Origin: Quillaja saponaria
Lineage: Eukaryota; Streptophyta; Magnoliopsida; Fabales; Quillajaceae
DNA length: 64,000 nt
NCBI GenBank assembly: GCA_029379385.1
Contig: CM055611.1
Span: 7,626,001 to 7,690,000, forward strand
Direction: 5' to 3'
The position numbers and the translations under genes were made by a program. Positions 22,491 through 33,544 of the stretch are shown here, piece after piece; position 1 is the first letter of the stretch, and each line of letters starts with the position of its first letter. Below the pieces are notes generated by a model that was not told where the DNA came from, did no database searches, and saw only the letters and a program-made list of their open reading frames with translations.

Positions 22491-23465
22491 AATAAAATGC
22501 CTCAAAAAAAAGAAAGAAAAGAATATTGAACTTCCTAATCCAAAATCAAAAACCCAATCCAAACTAGGACATCCAATTTCTCAACCCAATCAACTTAAAA
22601 GCAATCCAAAGAGTCTTATGCATTTCCCATAGAGACCCTTTTAAAATCTAGCAATCAATCCAAAAACCTCTGGTCCTTTCGAAGCAATCTTGGGTAGACA
22701 TTGCTGATAAAGAACAATCTAAGGTAGTTGTCCCTCCCAATTTAAAAGATTACATCCAGTTCGAAGCAGGATAATCTAGCTCAAGCTATCAGCCAGCTAG
22801 CCCAATCAATTACAACGGTACCTTTCAGGTAAGAAATTTATCTCTCGAACTTCTCTAATCTCTTCTAAAAAATCCTAATCCTTTTATGTGTCAATTTCTT
22901 CAGCCCAAATTATTCTTCAAATAGAATCTCATTTTTTAACTAATAATCCTTAATTAGTCCATTAAATGGTTTTCCCACCAAATTAGCATTTTATGCTTGT
23001 AAACATTTCAAAAACCCAGAAGTATTACTAATTTAGTTTGGTTGATATGATTCCTATTGCTATCAAATATTATAAATCAAAATCGGATGTTAATTTCATT
23101 ATGCATTCCACGAATCAAATCCTTAAAGGTAATTTGTCCTTCTGGCTAGAAAACTGACCTTTTTAAAATTATAAATTCTCCCAGCCGTTTGATCCTCTTA
23201 GTTATAATTACTGGGATTATCAAACTGCTTAGTATAATATCTTTAATTTCCGAAATAGCAATTATAAGTATTTATAGGTTATATTTTTCAAAAACAAAAT
23301 CCAATATAACTTCCTTCATTGGTACTCCCAGTGGTGGTCTCTACATGGTCTATGTACAAAAAATCTTCCAAATAAAGTAGCTAATAGCCTATTTTATTTT
23401 GATAAATATTTTAATATACATGATCATAATCCCATACTATTGCATTTTTTTCTCAAAATTTATAC

Positions 23466-23917
23466 TTGCATGGATTTATGCATGGCAATACAAATACCTC
23501 AAAGACTTCCATGGTCATCAGGGTCCTTTGCAGAAAATGTCTTCCCTTCTCAGGCAAGGCTCAACAAAATGGTAGACAAGCTTTAATGCCTCAAAATCTT
23601 ATGTTACTTCAATCAGAAATTGGTTCCAACAAAATCTCCAATTTCTAAAAAGATTCCTTCCAGAAGTCACTCAATTTTTACAGCAGAAATCTCAAATTTT
23701 AGCTAAAATGACTTCTTGTTCAAACAGACAGGAATATCTTCAGAATCTCAAAGCCATGGTTCAACTGTTACAAGCAGAAGAACATGCAAATGATGAAACT
23801 ACCTCTACCCTTCAAAAAGTTGATAGAAAAATAGTTTCCAGTTCTTCTTTCAAAACTTTAGAAAATGGTTCTACTGATTATGCTCAATCCAATAAAGACG
23901 ACTGTTATAGGTATTAA
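23466..23917 (+). pseudogene. Pararetrovirus ORF2-like small ORF (copy B), one frameshift
   Basis: The best-preserved of three copies. A frame from 23,466 gives 60 residues ending QSEIGSNKISNF. A second frame from 23,708 gives 69 residues with a probable coiled coil (QEYLQNLKAMVQLLQAEEH), an acidic stretch and a Ser-rich part (KIVSSSSFKT). The two are in different frames with stops between. No known enzyme motif. Followed by the promoter block at 24,065. Confidence 0.5.
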
Positions 23918-24064
23918 CCTTGAAAATGACTAAAACAGTTGAATTTTTTAATAAATCACTGTAGCAAGATGCGGCAGATTATTGTTACTGCATAAAGCAT
24001 TGTAGCATTTTACTGCAGCTTTTTGCTATAACAATTACTGTTTAAAATAGTAAATTTCAATTTT

Positions 24065-24074
24065 CTATTTAAGG
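24065..24074 (+). promoter_or_regulatory. TATA-like box of the pararetrovirus promoter (copy B)
   Basis: ctatttaagg, followed by agagttgcatctctcattc. The best-kept version of the three, with the same downstream block as the other copies. Confidence 0.55.
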
Positions 24075-24415
24075 AGAGTTGCATCTCTCATTCAAGCAAG
24101 TTTTTCATTTTTCATATTTCTAAGTTTAATCTGAAAGCTTCCTTAGGTATTCCTCCAAAGCTATCATTTACATATAGATTTCTGATTTGAATACTACTAA
24201 TTATATTTTATTTTTTTCTTTAATTTCTATATTTCCCTTCCTCAGATTAGCACGCGGACTACCGCCACTTCCCCTTCCTTTTTAATTTATACTTTACATT
24301 TCTGTCTTTAAATTACTGCATTACATAGTATAATCCTCTTAGCAGTTCTGATGCTTTCTACCTTACTATCCCGTGATCTTTCTCCTCTTTAAGGGCCTCA
24401 CTAGTCCTCTACTTG

Positions 24416-24475
24416 GTGTGTATATATATATACACACACACACACACACATATATATACACACATATATGTATTA
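24416..24475. repeat. Mixed TA/CA microsatellite at the pararetrovirus edge
   Basis: A run of gtgtatatatatatacacac, CA units and further TA/CA units directly against the end of terminal repeat B. Endogenous pararetroviruses have been reported next to TA-rich dinucleotide repeats in several plants. Here the junction is seen directly. Confidence 0.85.
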
Positions 24476-24651
24476 ATATTTATTTAATCTAGTTTACTTG
24501 ATTCATACTTGTGTTTTACTAAAAATTTACATAAAATAAAGTCAAGCTTTCAAATTAACCAAGATTTAATTTAATTATATCTATATAATTTATTTACGAT
24601 TAAGAGTTACTCTAATTTGTTCTAACTTTATGTTCTCATTATCGGGTTATA
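24476..24651 (+). repeat. 3' end of a repeat family L-like LTR
   Basis: AT-rich tail ending 'attatcgggttataaca', nearly the same as the end of the copy at 57,832-57,850 (attatcggattataaca). It abuts copia coding sequence at 24,652, so the family L element was inserted in copia element B. The 5' junction was not found in the window. Confidence 0.5.
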
Positions 24652-24817
24652 ACATCTATCTTTTTCAAAAAAAATATGCCCTTAACATTCTCAAAGTTTC
24701 TGGTCTTACTTCTTCCTGACCAGTTGATTCTCTAATAGAGCAAAATCTAAACTTAACTTCTACTAATGGTAACATTTTCAAAGATTCTACAATTATCGTC
24801 AACTAGTTGGACGCCTT
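24652..24817 (+). pseudogene. Copia element B: end of reverse transcriptase (upstream of solo LTR)
   Basis: In frame the sequence gives KKYALNILKVSGL, then PVDSLIEQNLNLTSTNG and VGRL, the conserved C-terminal RT segment of plant copia elements. The next residue (Ile) is found at 28,403 after the inserted solo LTR, so this and 28,403-28,825 are one broken gene. One stop (before PVD) is visible. The RT palm, integrase and gag are not in the window on this side. Confidence 0.75.
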
Positions 24818-27800
24818 TATGATGACCTGTATTTTTCACTATGCCTAATTAATGGACTTGAAGTTTCACGTAAATGTTTCGAACCGACTATAGTAACTTA
24901 ATGAGCTTCAAAAACTTCTTTTATTTTTTTTTTTTTTTTTTTTTTTTAATTACATAAGCTTTCATTTTACACAATAACTAAATTATTTTTACATGATTTA
25001 AATAGTTCAAGGTTCTTAAAGTTAAACATTTACAATTTTAGGAGTTTTACATTAATAAGTGTAAAACTTAGAAAACTTGTTTTTGAATATTGACTAGGGA
25101 AATCATTTTGGACTATACAATGGGAGACAAGTGTCTCTATCTAGATAGATTTTTCTCCCTTTTTTTCCTGTCCCTTTTCCCTTTTTCTTTTTTCTCTCTC
25201 CTCCTTTTTCCTTTTCTTTATCTCCCTCATCCATTTCCTCTTCTTCTCTTCCTCCATGGAAGTTGTCCCCACCCTACTTCTAGCTAAAAGCCACCCTTTT
25301 TTCCCTCTCTAAAACCCTCCCAAATGGCCAAGATTTTAGTCCTTTTTTAGGCTGATTTCAGTGATTGTTCTAGCCTTATTCCCATTCATTTTATCTCTAT
25401 TTCAAGCTCCAAACAACCACCCAAAACACCTCCAATCAGCCACCTAAAATAACCTTATTGCAATCCATTTTCAGGGCTATGATTTTAGTGGCTATTCCAG
25501 CCACTTCCACTGGAGTTTCTAGCTCTTTTCCGAAACCAAACAACCTCTAACCACCAAGGTGAGTTTCTAGCTTATGGGTTTTTATTCGCAACCATTGAAT
25601 TTGTTTGACTTGTAGAAAGCTAAATCACATTCTTGTTATCTTGAAATTGTGGTTATATTATGCTTCTTAAGTGTGTGTTATTTGAATTCCTATTGTTTTG
25701 CCCAAATTAGAAATTCTAACCTAATCTTACTCATTGGAATTTCCATGAATTAAGTCTTGGTTATTTGTGTGGGTGTTTGGTTGTGAAAATTCAAATATAA
25801 GAATGTCATTTAGGTGTTGGAATGTTGGTTGGGAACTAAATGTGAAAATTTATGTAAATTCAAGTTTTGGGATTTTTGAATTGTAAGTTATTATAAGTGA
25901 CGGAAATAGAATTGTTAGGTTGATTTGGGATAAATGAAAAATTCTAAAACATACGTTGAAATTGTCAAATTTAGAAAATTCTTGGAATTGTCTATTTTTG
26001 TTAGTTTGCAAAACCTTAAAAATCTTGGTATTTAGCATATTTTTTATCTATGATATATCTATATACTTTTTGTTTTGAGCTCACTAAGGTTAATTTAGCT
26101 TGTTTTGGCTATTTTTGGAATTCGTTTGATTTGGATATTTGCTTGTGGGTAAGAATGTGTTATTTGGGATTATCTTTGAATTCAAGTTTTATGGGAAACT
26201 CATTATTTCTATTTTATTGGTTACACCATTTTAGTTCCCAAAACTCTTGTTGGCCTCTATTAATTATTCCAGAATCTTGTTTGTAATTGTTATAGGCTCG
26301 TTGGACACTCATGCACCTTCCATTAGGTGACTTTACTATTCCCGGCATTCTTGGAAGCTTCTCTTGTACTGTAAGGGGATAGTTCCTACTTCAAGTGTTT
26401 TCACTACTTTTTAATTCAGGAAACTACTTCTCCGTATAATCATGTTTTGCTTAAACTTAACTTTTGATCTCTTAAGCTCTTCAAACTAGTTTTTAAATAA
26501 ATGATTTTAAAAGCGCATTTGAACCATCAAACATTTTAAAGATCCATTTTGAATCACTTATGCATACATAGATATCATTATTAGTTATTTACATTTTGGA
26601 ACTTAGTCATTGGGGATAAGCACTTTAACCTTTTATCCTCTCTTATTTGATAAGTGTCATTGGACATATACTTTTAATAGATTTGAAATTAATATTGCCA
26701 CTTGGAATGAAAGTTGATTTATGTTATTTTGACTATTGGTGTACAATTGTATTTGACTTTGAATTTAATAGGACTTACTTGTTTTGGAAAGTAAATATCA
26801 AAATGTTTGTTATTTGGATAATGATGTTGGAGACGCTTCCATTGATTTTCTTAGTTTTCATCTTCGGCATTTATTTGTTATTTAAATAATATGTTTTCCT
26901 TTCGGATTATTTTTATGGAATGGATACTTATCAGAACACCTTAGCTAACAAGGTATAGTTAGCCTATGTGCACATAGTATTTAGGATATGGTACCTAGTT
27001 AGGGAGGGATACCCTAATCCTATGTGTGAGCTAACATACGTGATAATGAGTTTAATACCCTAGTTAGCGAGGGTTTGGCGCTAACTCATTATAACCTATG
27101 GGTTCAACAGTTTGTATGAATCGATGGATTAAGACACCATAGTTTGTGGGGGTTTAGCGCTAACTTGTTGTACTCTATGAGTATAACGGTTTAACAATTC
27201 TGACATTGTATAATGCTTTACTATAGTTCTCATAAAATAATTATGTTAAATGGTTTGCTCACATTGATTGGAGATTTCAATTTTATTTCTCTTACCAAGT
27301 GGTTATTGGAAATTATTTATTCACTTTGCTTATGTTATAGAAAATATAGCTTTGGATAATGATATTGGAGATGCTTCCATTGATTTTCTTAGCTTTCATC
27401 TTGGCATTTCTTTGTTATTTAAATAATATATTTTCCTTTCTAATTGTTTTTATAGAATGGTACTTGTCCAAACACCTTAGCTAACGAGATATAGTTAGCC
27501 TATGTGCACATAGTATTTTGGATATAATACCTAGTTAGGGAGGGATACCATAACTCTTGTGTGAGCCAAAATATGTAATAATGAGTTTGATACCCTAGTT
27601 AATAGGGGTTTGGCACTCTTTGTAACCTATGGGTTCAACGATTTGTATGAATTGATAGATTTTGACACCCTAGTTAGCGTGGGGTTTGGCGCTAACCCGT
27701 TGTGCTCTATAGGGTATAAGTAATCTGACAGTTCTAACATTGTATAATGCTTAACCATGATTTTCATAAAATGATTATGTCAAACAGTTTGCTCACGCTA

Positions 27801-28397
27801 ATTGGAGATTTCAGTTATATTTCTCTTACCAAGTAGTTATTGGAAAATTGTTTAATCACTTTGCTTATGTTATCAAAAATATATCTTTATGTAAACTGAC
27901 TATTGATAATATATTTATGCTTTGGCTTGTTCCTCGCCTACTACATTACGTACTGTCTACTCACGAAGTCTTTTGTATCTCACCTTTATTAGCTTATGTT
28001 TTTGTTTTCAGATAGCTCAAATATTGGATTTTGGAGCATTGTGTTAGAGAAAGGTGTCTACTTACAGTTTCTCTTTTTGATATGCCCAGCCTTTATTTCA
28101 GCTTGAGTCTAGCTTGTATTGAAATTTATTGTATTCAGGTATCTGTATTTAAACTCCATTGTAGTCTTATTCTAGGATTTGCTTCTATTTAAATTTGTAC
28201 TTTTGGTAATGAAATACTATCTGTGTATTATGATATTATTCTAGTCACATTTAACAATCTTTTGATTGTCCAAGTTGTAGATAGACTATTACAGTTTTGT
28301 TTCATTTTAAAGAACCTTTTTAAGCTTGTTTGGGTCATTATGGGCCTATATTCTCCCTGATCTATTCGCCGATCATGGCCCTAGTTTAGGTCGTGAC
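24818..28397 (+). mobile_element. Solo LTR (3.58 kb) inserted in copia element B
   Basis: Flanked by an exact 5-bp duplication, gcctt at 24,813-24,817 and at 28,398-28,402, splitting a conserved copia RT motif between Leu and Ile. Its ends are related inverted sequences: it starts tatgatgacctg and ends aggtcgtgact, consistent with decayed TGTCATGACCT / AGGTCGTGACA-type termini. No gag, pol, primer-binding site or second LTR lies inside. Contents: a poly-T run (24,910-24,946), a C/T-rich stretch (25,140-25,300) and a roughly 540-bp tandem duplication. Ends and size suggest a gypsy LTR left after LTR-LTR recombination. Confidence 0.75.
26815..27890 (+). repeat. Tandem duplication, two units of about 540 bp, inside the solo LTR
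   Basis: Unit 1 (from about 26,815) and unit 2 (from about 27,355) share, in order, the 'cttccattgattttctta' block, 'acaccttagctaac', 'agttagcctatgtgcacatagtatt', 'cctagttagggagggatacc', the 'gtttggcgctaac' block, 'tgacaattctgacattgtataatgctt' (varying) and 'ctttgcttatgttat'. Within each unit a shorter motif, ccctagttagcg...gtttggcgctaac, is itself repeated. Confidence 0.75.
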
Positions 28398-28402
28398 TGC
28401 CT

Positions 28403-28825
28403 TATCTAATTTAAGCACTCGTCTCGACATTGACTGTACTGTTAACACTCTTAATCAGTTCATACACCAACCTTGCAAACTACACTATGATTAATGACCC
28501 CCATTACTTGTGAACTCACATAGTTATCATATCTTTTATTAAATTTAGGGCATATCTCCACATGTTCCTATCTTACTTTACTCTGACAATGTGCTACAAT
28601 TCATACTATTGTCAATCCAGTTTTCCATAAACGAACTAAACACATCGAAATTGATTGTCATGTTGTGCGTGAAAAACTACAAAGTGGATTGATTCATCCT
28701 GCCGGTATATCCAGTAGCAATCAATTTGCCGATATATTCACAAAGCCACTTGACAAAGATCAATTTCTATTTTTGTGATCTAATTTAGGCATTCACAATT
28801 TTACATGCTCCAACTTGAGAGGGAA
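28403..28825 (+). pseudogene. Copia element B: RNase H region and polypurine tract
   Basis: Begins with the continuation of the RT motif (Ile, a stop in place of Tyr, Leu), then TRLDIDCTVNTLNQFIHQPCK. From 28,600 it gives NPVFHKRTKHIEIDCHVV, REKLQSGLIHPAG, NQFADIFTKPLDKDQF and NLRGNI, the standard end of copia RNase H. A large part of RNase H (the catalytic core) is missing between about 28,500 and 28,590. The purine tract gagaggga at 28,816-28,823 precedes the LTR. Confidence 0.75.
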
Positions 28826-29097
28826 TATTAGACTACATTCAATGGCATGAATGTCTAGCCATAAATGTATCTATAGTAGAATAGTCAATTATCTTGTTTA
28901 ATTTCCCTAATTTCATCCCTATAATTATATTCTAATTCCCACAATTACATCATTGTAATTTTCCCTAGTCATGTCTCATAGTTGTACCTTGATTTTAGCC
29001 ATAGTTCAACTACCTACTTGTATAAATAGCACTATTATGTGAATGAAATATACATAAGCATTCACACAATATTCTCATACAATATATTTCTTGACAA
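28826..29097 (+). repeat. 3' LTR of copia element B
   Basis: Starts tattagactacattcaatggc (from TGTTAGAC by one change) right after the purine tract. Contains a TATA-like 'tataaatagcactatt' box near 29,020. Ends near 29,097 in 'ttcttgaca'; the exact end is uncertain because the 5' LTR is not in the window. Confidence 0.6.
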
Positions 29098-29226
29098 TTT
29101 ATCTTTTAAATAGTGAGTTAGTTACTTAATTTACATTGTTGGTTACTCAGAATTTGTTGCTTATTTTGCAAATGATTTATATATATATATATTTTTAAGC
29201 AATATAAACATAAGAGTCTAGATTCT

Positions 29227-30500
29227 TGTAGGGGTGATCTCGGTACAATTAAGTGCAATATTGAAGGATATTGTATACCTAATCGACTGTAAGTCAGTAT
29301 CTAACTAGTCGATTTTTATCAGTTTCGTTGATATATTGCAACCGAAACCGTACCCAAACTAATGAGCCTATTCAATTCAGTTCCATTCAGTTTATGAAGT
29401 GTCTCTTGGCCGAAGTTGAAAATTAGTATTTTTTTCTAATGGGCCTTTAGGGTCAAGTCCAAATTCACAAATTTTTTAGTCCAAAAAATGTTATTTTATT
29501 TTTTTTAGTATAACTAATAGATTTTATGGCCATCAAATAAAGGCCTATACTTTTTTTTCTATCATAAAACCTAAAACCTGTTCTAACAAGTTATAACTTT
29601 ATTTTCTTCTTACAATCAAAGATAAACATACTAAAATATATAGCTTTAGAAAACCTATCAAAAAGATTAAATCAGTTAATTACTTAATTACATACCCAAA
29701 GACTAAACTCCAAATAAAACATTAGCAGTTGGCCACTGCCTACAAAGTACAAACTCTAGAATTAAAAATTCAAAATCAAAGCAGACTATATAATTCATAC
29801 AACTCCATTTCTCTGGCTGCGGTGAAGACCTAAAGACTAGAAGACTAAACCTGCAAGCTTGCAACAGAAAGAACCAATTACTAGGTTTACCCCTAAACTA
29901 TGTTCTGAAATAGACAATCAAATCCAGAGAAAGAGAAAGAAAATAAATATGAAATCATGCTACTAAAACTTGATAGGAAAACAATGAAAGTTACAGTAGA
30001 TCGAACTTGAAAATAAATGTTACAGTAGATATATATATATATATATTCATCTAAAGACTTTTAGATAATTAAGAACACCAAAATCCTTTTCTTTTTATTG
30101 CTAACAAAGGTTATATGTATATACATCTAAATCTTGACTACATACAATTCTAAAAACCATAAAGATTTAGAATATATGGTAAGCTGGCTTAGGGTCCTAT
30201 ATACCTCACTGTTTAATTCAACAACTTAGAATAATGACTACATATAAAGAAAAGAAAGAAAGAATATCCAGCAATCCACTTTTCCAGCAAATGACAATAT
30301 CCATATCCAACAAGAAAACTTGAATAAGAAGTTAAAAAAAACCTTACATTTACTCATCAATTACTATAGGAGACTTCTGCTTCTTGTTGCAAGTTAAAGT
30401 TGATGCTAGAATGAGGGAAAAAACAAAACAAACATTAATAACAATATCATTAAGAATTAAAAGCACTAAGAAAATTGTACAACTGAATTTAAATACCTGC
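29227..30500 (-). mobile_element. hAT element 1: left end and noncoding subterminal region
   Basis: Starts with taggggtgatctcggtacaa, of the type found at termini of plant hAT elements, and continues with short repeated, partly inverted motifs around 29,280-29,400 (accgaaacc, gtaccc, ttcagt). 'gggccttta' and 'ggccta' motifs near 29,440 and 29,540 resemble the subterminal GGCCCAAT motifs of hAT element 2. A matching right terminus and 8-bp duplication were not found, so the element is probably truncated on its other side. Confidence 0.45.
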
Positions 30501-30539
30501 ATCTCCCTTGACTTGTACGAGGTCTTCCTAGATTTATCT

Positions 30540-32520
30540 ACTTTCAATGGTATTACTATTAAGGCCTAGCAAATTCTGCAAGCATATAAGCCCTTTCGCT
30601 GTCTCCTAATGCAATGGCCTACAAAAATCTGAAAGAACACAGCTCTAGTACTAAAGACAAATTCCGAAGCAATAGTACAAATTAGGATTGCTAGTTCATC
30701 ATGAGCAATCATTGAAAGAACCTTAAACTTGCTGTCATTCACCTTCTACCATAAAAGAATATTAAAACCAGTCCCCTCTCTAATAATTTCCTCATTTAAA
30801 TACATGTTAAGCTCTGATTTAGACTCTGAATCAACTTTATACCTTTTGTTAGCTTGACTCATCCATGTATCTACTAAACTTGAAAAAATCATTTTCATCA
30901 TGAGAGTCATCAACTAACGGAAATACTTGATTCCCCACCCATTTCAACCATGTCAACTGAAATTTCAAACTATAAGTTTCATACAATCATGCCAATTGAT
31001 CCTTAACTTTAAATTTCATGTTCATTGCAATTTCAAAAGGGTAGGCAGTGTCAAAAATGTAACGCAAATATCCAAGCTTATAGTGAGGATCAAGTATAAC
31101 TGAAATCAACATCAAATGGTTGATTTTCTCAACACTACTCCAATACTTGTCAAATTTAATCTTCATACTTCTAGCCATATTTCTCAAGACAACATCATCC
31201 ATGTTGTTACACCACCTAACCAATTCGATTTCCACCACCCCAATCCTATTATAATAAGCATTTAATGTCACATGACAGGTTCCTGAAAAACTCAAAGTAA
31301 TATCATGAAAGACTTTGAGAAATTTAACTAAAACCATAGTATTATCCCAATCTTGACAAGTAAGTGGCCCTTCCTTACCCTTTTTTTTTTCAATTCTTCT
31401 TTTTCTTCACCATTAACTAGCATCTTCCTCTTTCATTGAATCAAAAGCTTTTTGGAACTTACTGGCACTATCAAGTATTAAGTAAATATAGTTCCATCTC
31501 GTAGGAACATCAAGGCAAACCGACCCTTTGCTTTGAATTTTCTCACTTTCTACGAACTTAGCAAATATTGCACTTCTAAATGGAGAAGACCTCACAAAAG
31601 TTACTGCATTTCGAATTGCAGTAATTGAAGGCTGCAATTCCTTTAATCCATTTGGCGTGCACAACATCTTATGTGCATGAACTTGCCACCAAATACTGCA
31701 CCCCCCCCATCTAGAAACCTTCCTTTTTAAGCATAGTAAACACCCTCTCAATCCCCCTAATCTAAAAGACACTTCTCAATGCTTTTACCTCTCTACTCCC
31801 ATATGAATACCAATCTTGCAAATATTAAGAATTCTCTTATGCATATTCCACTCCTCATTAATAAAATGTGCAGTTAAATCCATGTAGTTCCAATTTTGAT
31901 TAGAAGTCCATGTATCAATAGTTAAACAAACCCATTTGCTTTGATCTAATCAACAAGTTTCTCAACTTCTTCTCATCATCAAATTAATGTGTACAAATAT
32001 CCCTAGCAATTATCAGTTCTAGATAGACATTCAAAGCATGGAACTAGAATAGATAATAACTTACAGAATGCAAATGATTCCACATGTTTGAATGACAATT
32101 CACCAAGTACAATGTACTCAACTAATTGTTTTCCTAATATCATCTGCATCATCTACTTTGCCTTTGTCCTTCTCCTTAGCATTATCAGACATTTTCTTTC
32201 TAAGCATGCATCTACACTTAGTTATCATTTCTCTGTCATTTTTTTCAAATACTTTTGTACAAGTAGGTAGATGACTATTCATTACACCTAGTACCATTGA
32301 TTCTACTATGACATTTAACAATTACTTCACAATGCTTACACTGACATTTAGGATTAGGTTTCACACCTTCCAATGATGTAGGAACAACACCAAACTCTTC
32401 CCATATCACAGATTTATATGTCTTTAAGAAAGCTTCAACCTTTGCAATTGTAACTTTACTATTTGGTTGATCTAATCTTGCTAAACACTATCGACATCTG
32501 TTCCTTCAATTTCCTTTAGA
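30540..32520 (-). pseudogene. hAT transposase pseudogene 1 (BED finger, RICESLEEPER type)
   Basis: Read on the minus strand from about 32,520. A BED zinc finger at 32,350-32,240 (CQCKHCEVIVKCHSRINGT and, after a frameshift, NSHLPTCTK). The middle catalytic domain at 31,640-31,413 (RNAVTFVRSSPFR, LDVPTRWNYIYLILDSASKF). The DUF4413-like part at 31,337-30,987 (DKYWSSVEKINHLMLISVILDPHYKL). The C-terminal hAT dimerisation domain at 30,830-30,560 (FNILLW, KVLSMIAHDELAI, TIASEFVFST). A run of eight C near 31,702 and other indels shift the frame. In life such proteins cut and move hAT elements; the plant RICESLEEPER/DAYSLEEPER genes are domesticated relatives. Breaks make this copy inactive. Confidence 0.75.
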
Positions 32521-33512
32521 GCTTCCATATTAAAGCTGCATTATAGAAAAAAATAAAGATAACACACAATTAGAAACCTTAAGATAAAAACAGAACCATA
32601 TTTTATTTCAAGAACATAAAACAGAACAAATACAGAGCTACAACCAAATACATAACCTAACTAAACTAACTCTTACTTCATATACACTCATTAACAATTA
32701 GATATCGATATATATATGCAGATGCTGAGATGCAGATTAGATTTGCCAAAGAAATCAAACAACAAAAAACTATTTGGATCATAAAAATATCATATAAAAC
32801 AGAACCAAATACAGAGCTGCAACCAAATACATAACCTAACTAAGCTTGCTCTTACTTCATATACACTCATTCCTCTATGTTTTTAAAAGCCATATATGAA
32901 CAAATACAAGTTCATAATTTAGAAAAATCAGCATAAATAATTACAAGTTATTATACCTTTTCTTTTTTCAATCAGCAAAAGTACTTATAAACACAACTAA
33001 ACAGAAACAGAAAAAATTATCATAATGTTGTAATTGCCTTTTTCTTTAAAACAATAATTTTAAAGGTGTCTGCACCTTTTTCTACTGCCAAATCAAGTCT
33101 CTATCTGTTGGATTTCTTTTGCTTCTTTTTCTTGATAATGAATACACTAACTACCCTTAAAACAAAACAATTTAAAAAGAAAATACTTTGTCTCTCACAT
33201 ACACACAATGCACATAGTAACACATTTATCACAAGATTTATATTTGTTCTTTTAGAGTTTAGCTGAATCACCTAATAGAGGCAGGAGGTGAAGAGGCTAC
33301 CAAAATCACTATACTTGTATTATTTCATAGTCAAACCCACACACATTCATGTCATATCATATATATTAAAGCATGCTTCATAAACTTCTTTTCAATATGA
33401 ACAAAAAATTTCGTACGTATACTCAAATCTTATCATACATAAATTTATTGTTTTCCTCTCCTGAGTCCTAATCTCTCAAGTCATGATATAAAATACACAT
33501 TGTGAATTATAT

Positions 33513-33544
<32 letters not shown>

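Larger units (their letters stand above)
22575..24413 (+). repeat. Endogenous pararetrovirus 3' terminal repeat (copy B)
   Basis: Direct repeat of 15,572-17,403. It starts at 'caacccaatcaact' and ends at 'cctcactagtcctctacttgg', immediately where the primer-binding site begins in copy A. From 24,414 it runs into a TA/CA microsatellite instead of a complete primer-binding site. Upstream at 22,500-22,575 it retains the polyprotein tail that the minus copy also has. Confidence 0.75.

Noticed and set aside
25090..25287. 65-codon frame rich in Phe, Leu and Ser
   Set aside because: Translation of a C/T-rich stretch inside the solo LTR.
30384..30569. 61-codon plus-strand frame
   Set aside because: Lies just past and antisense to the end of hAT transposase 1; no independent evidence of coding.
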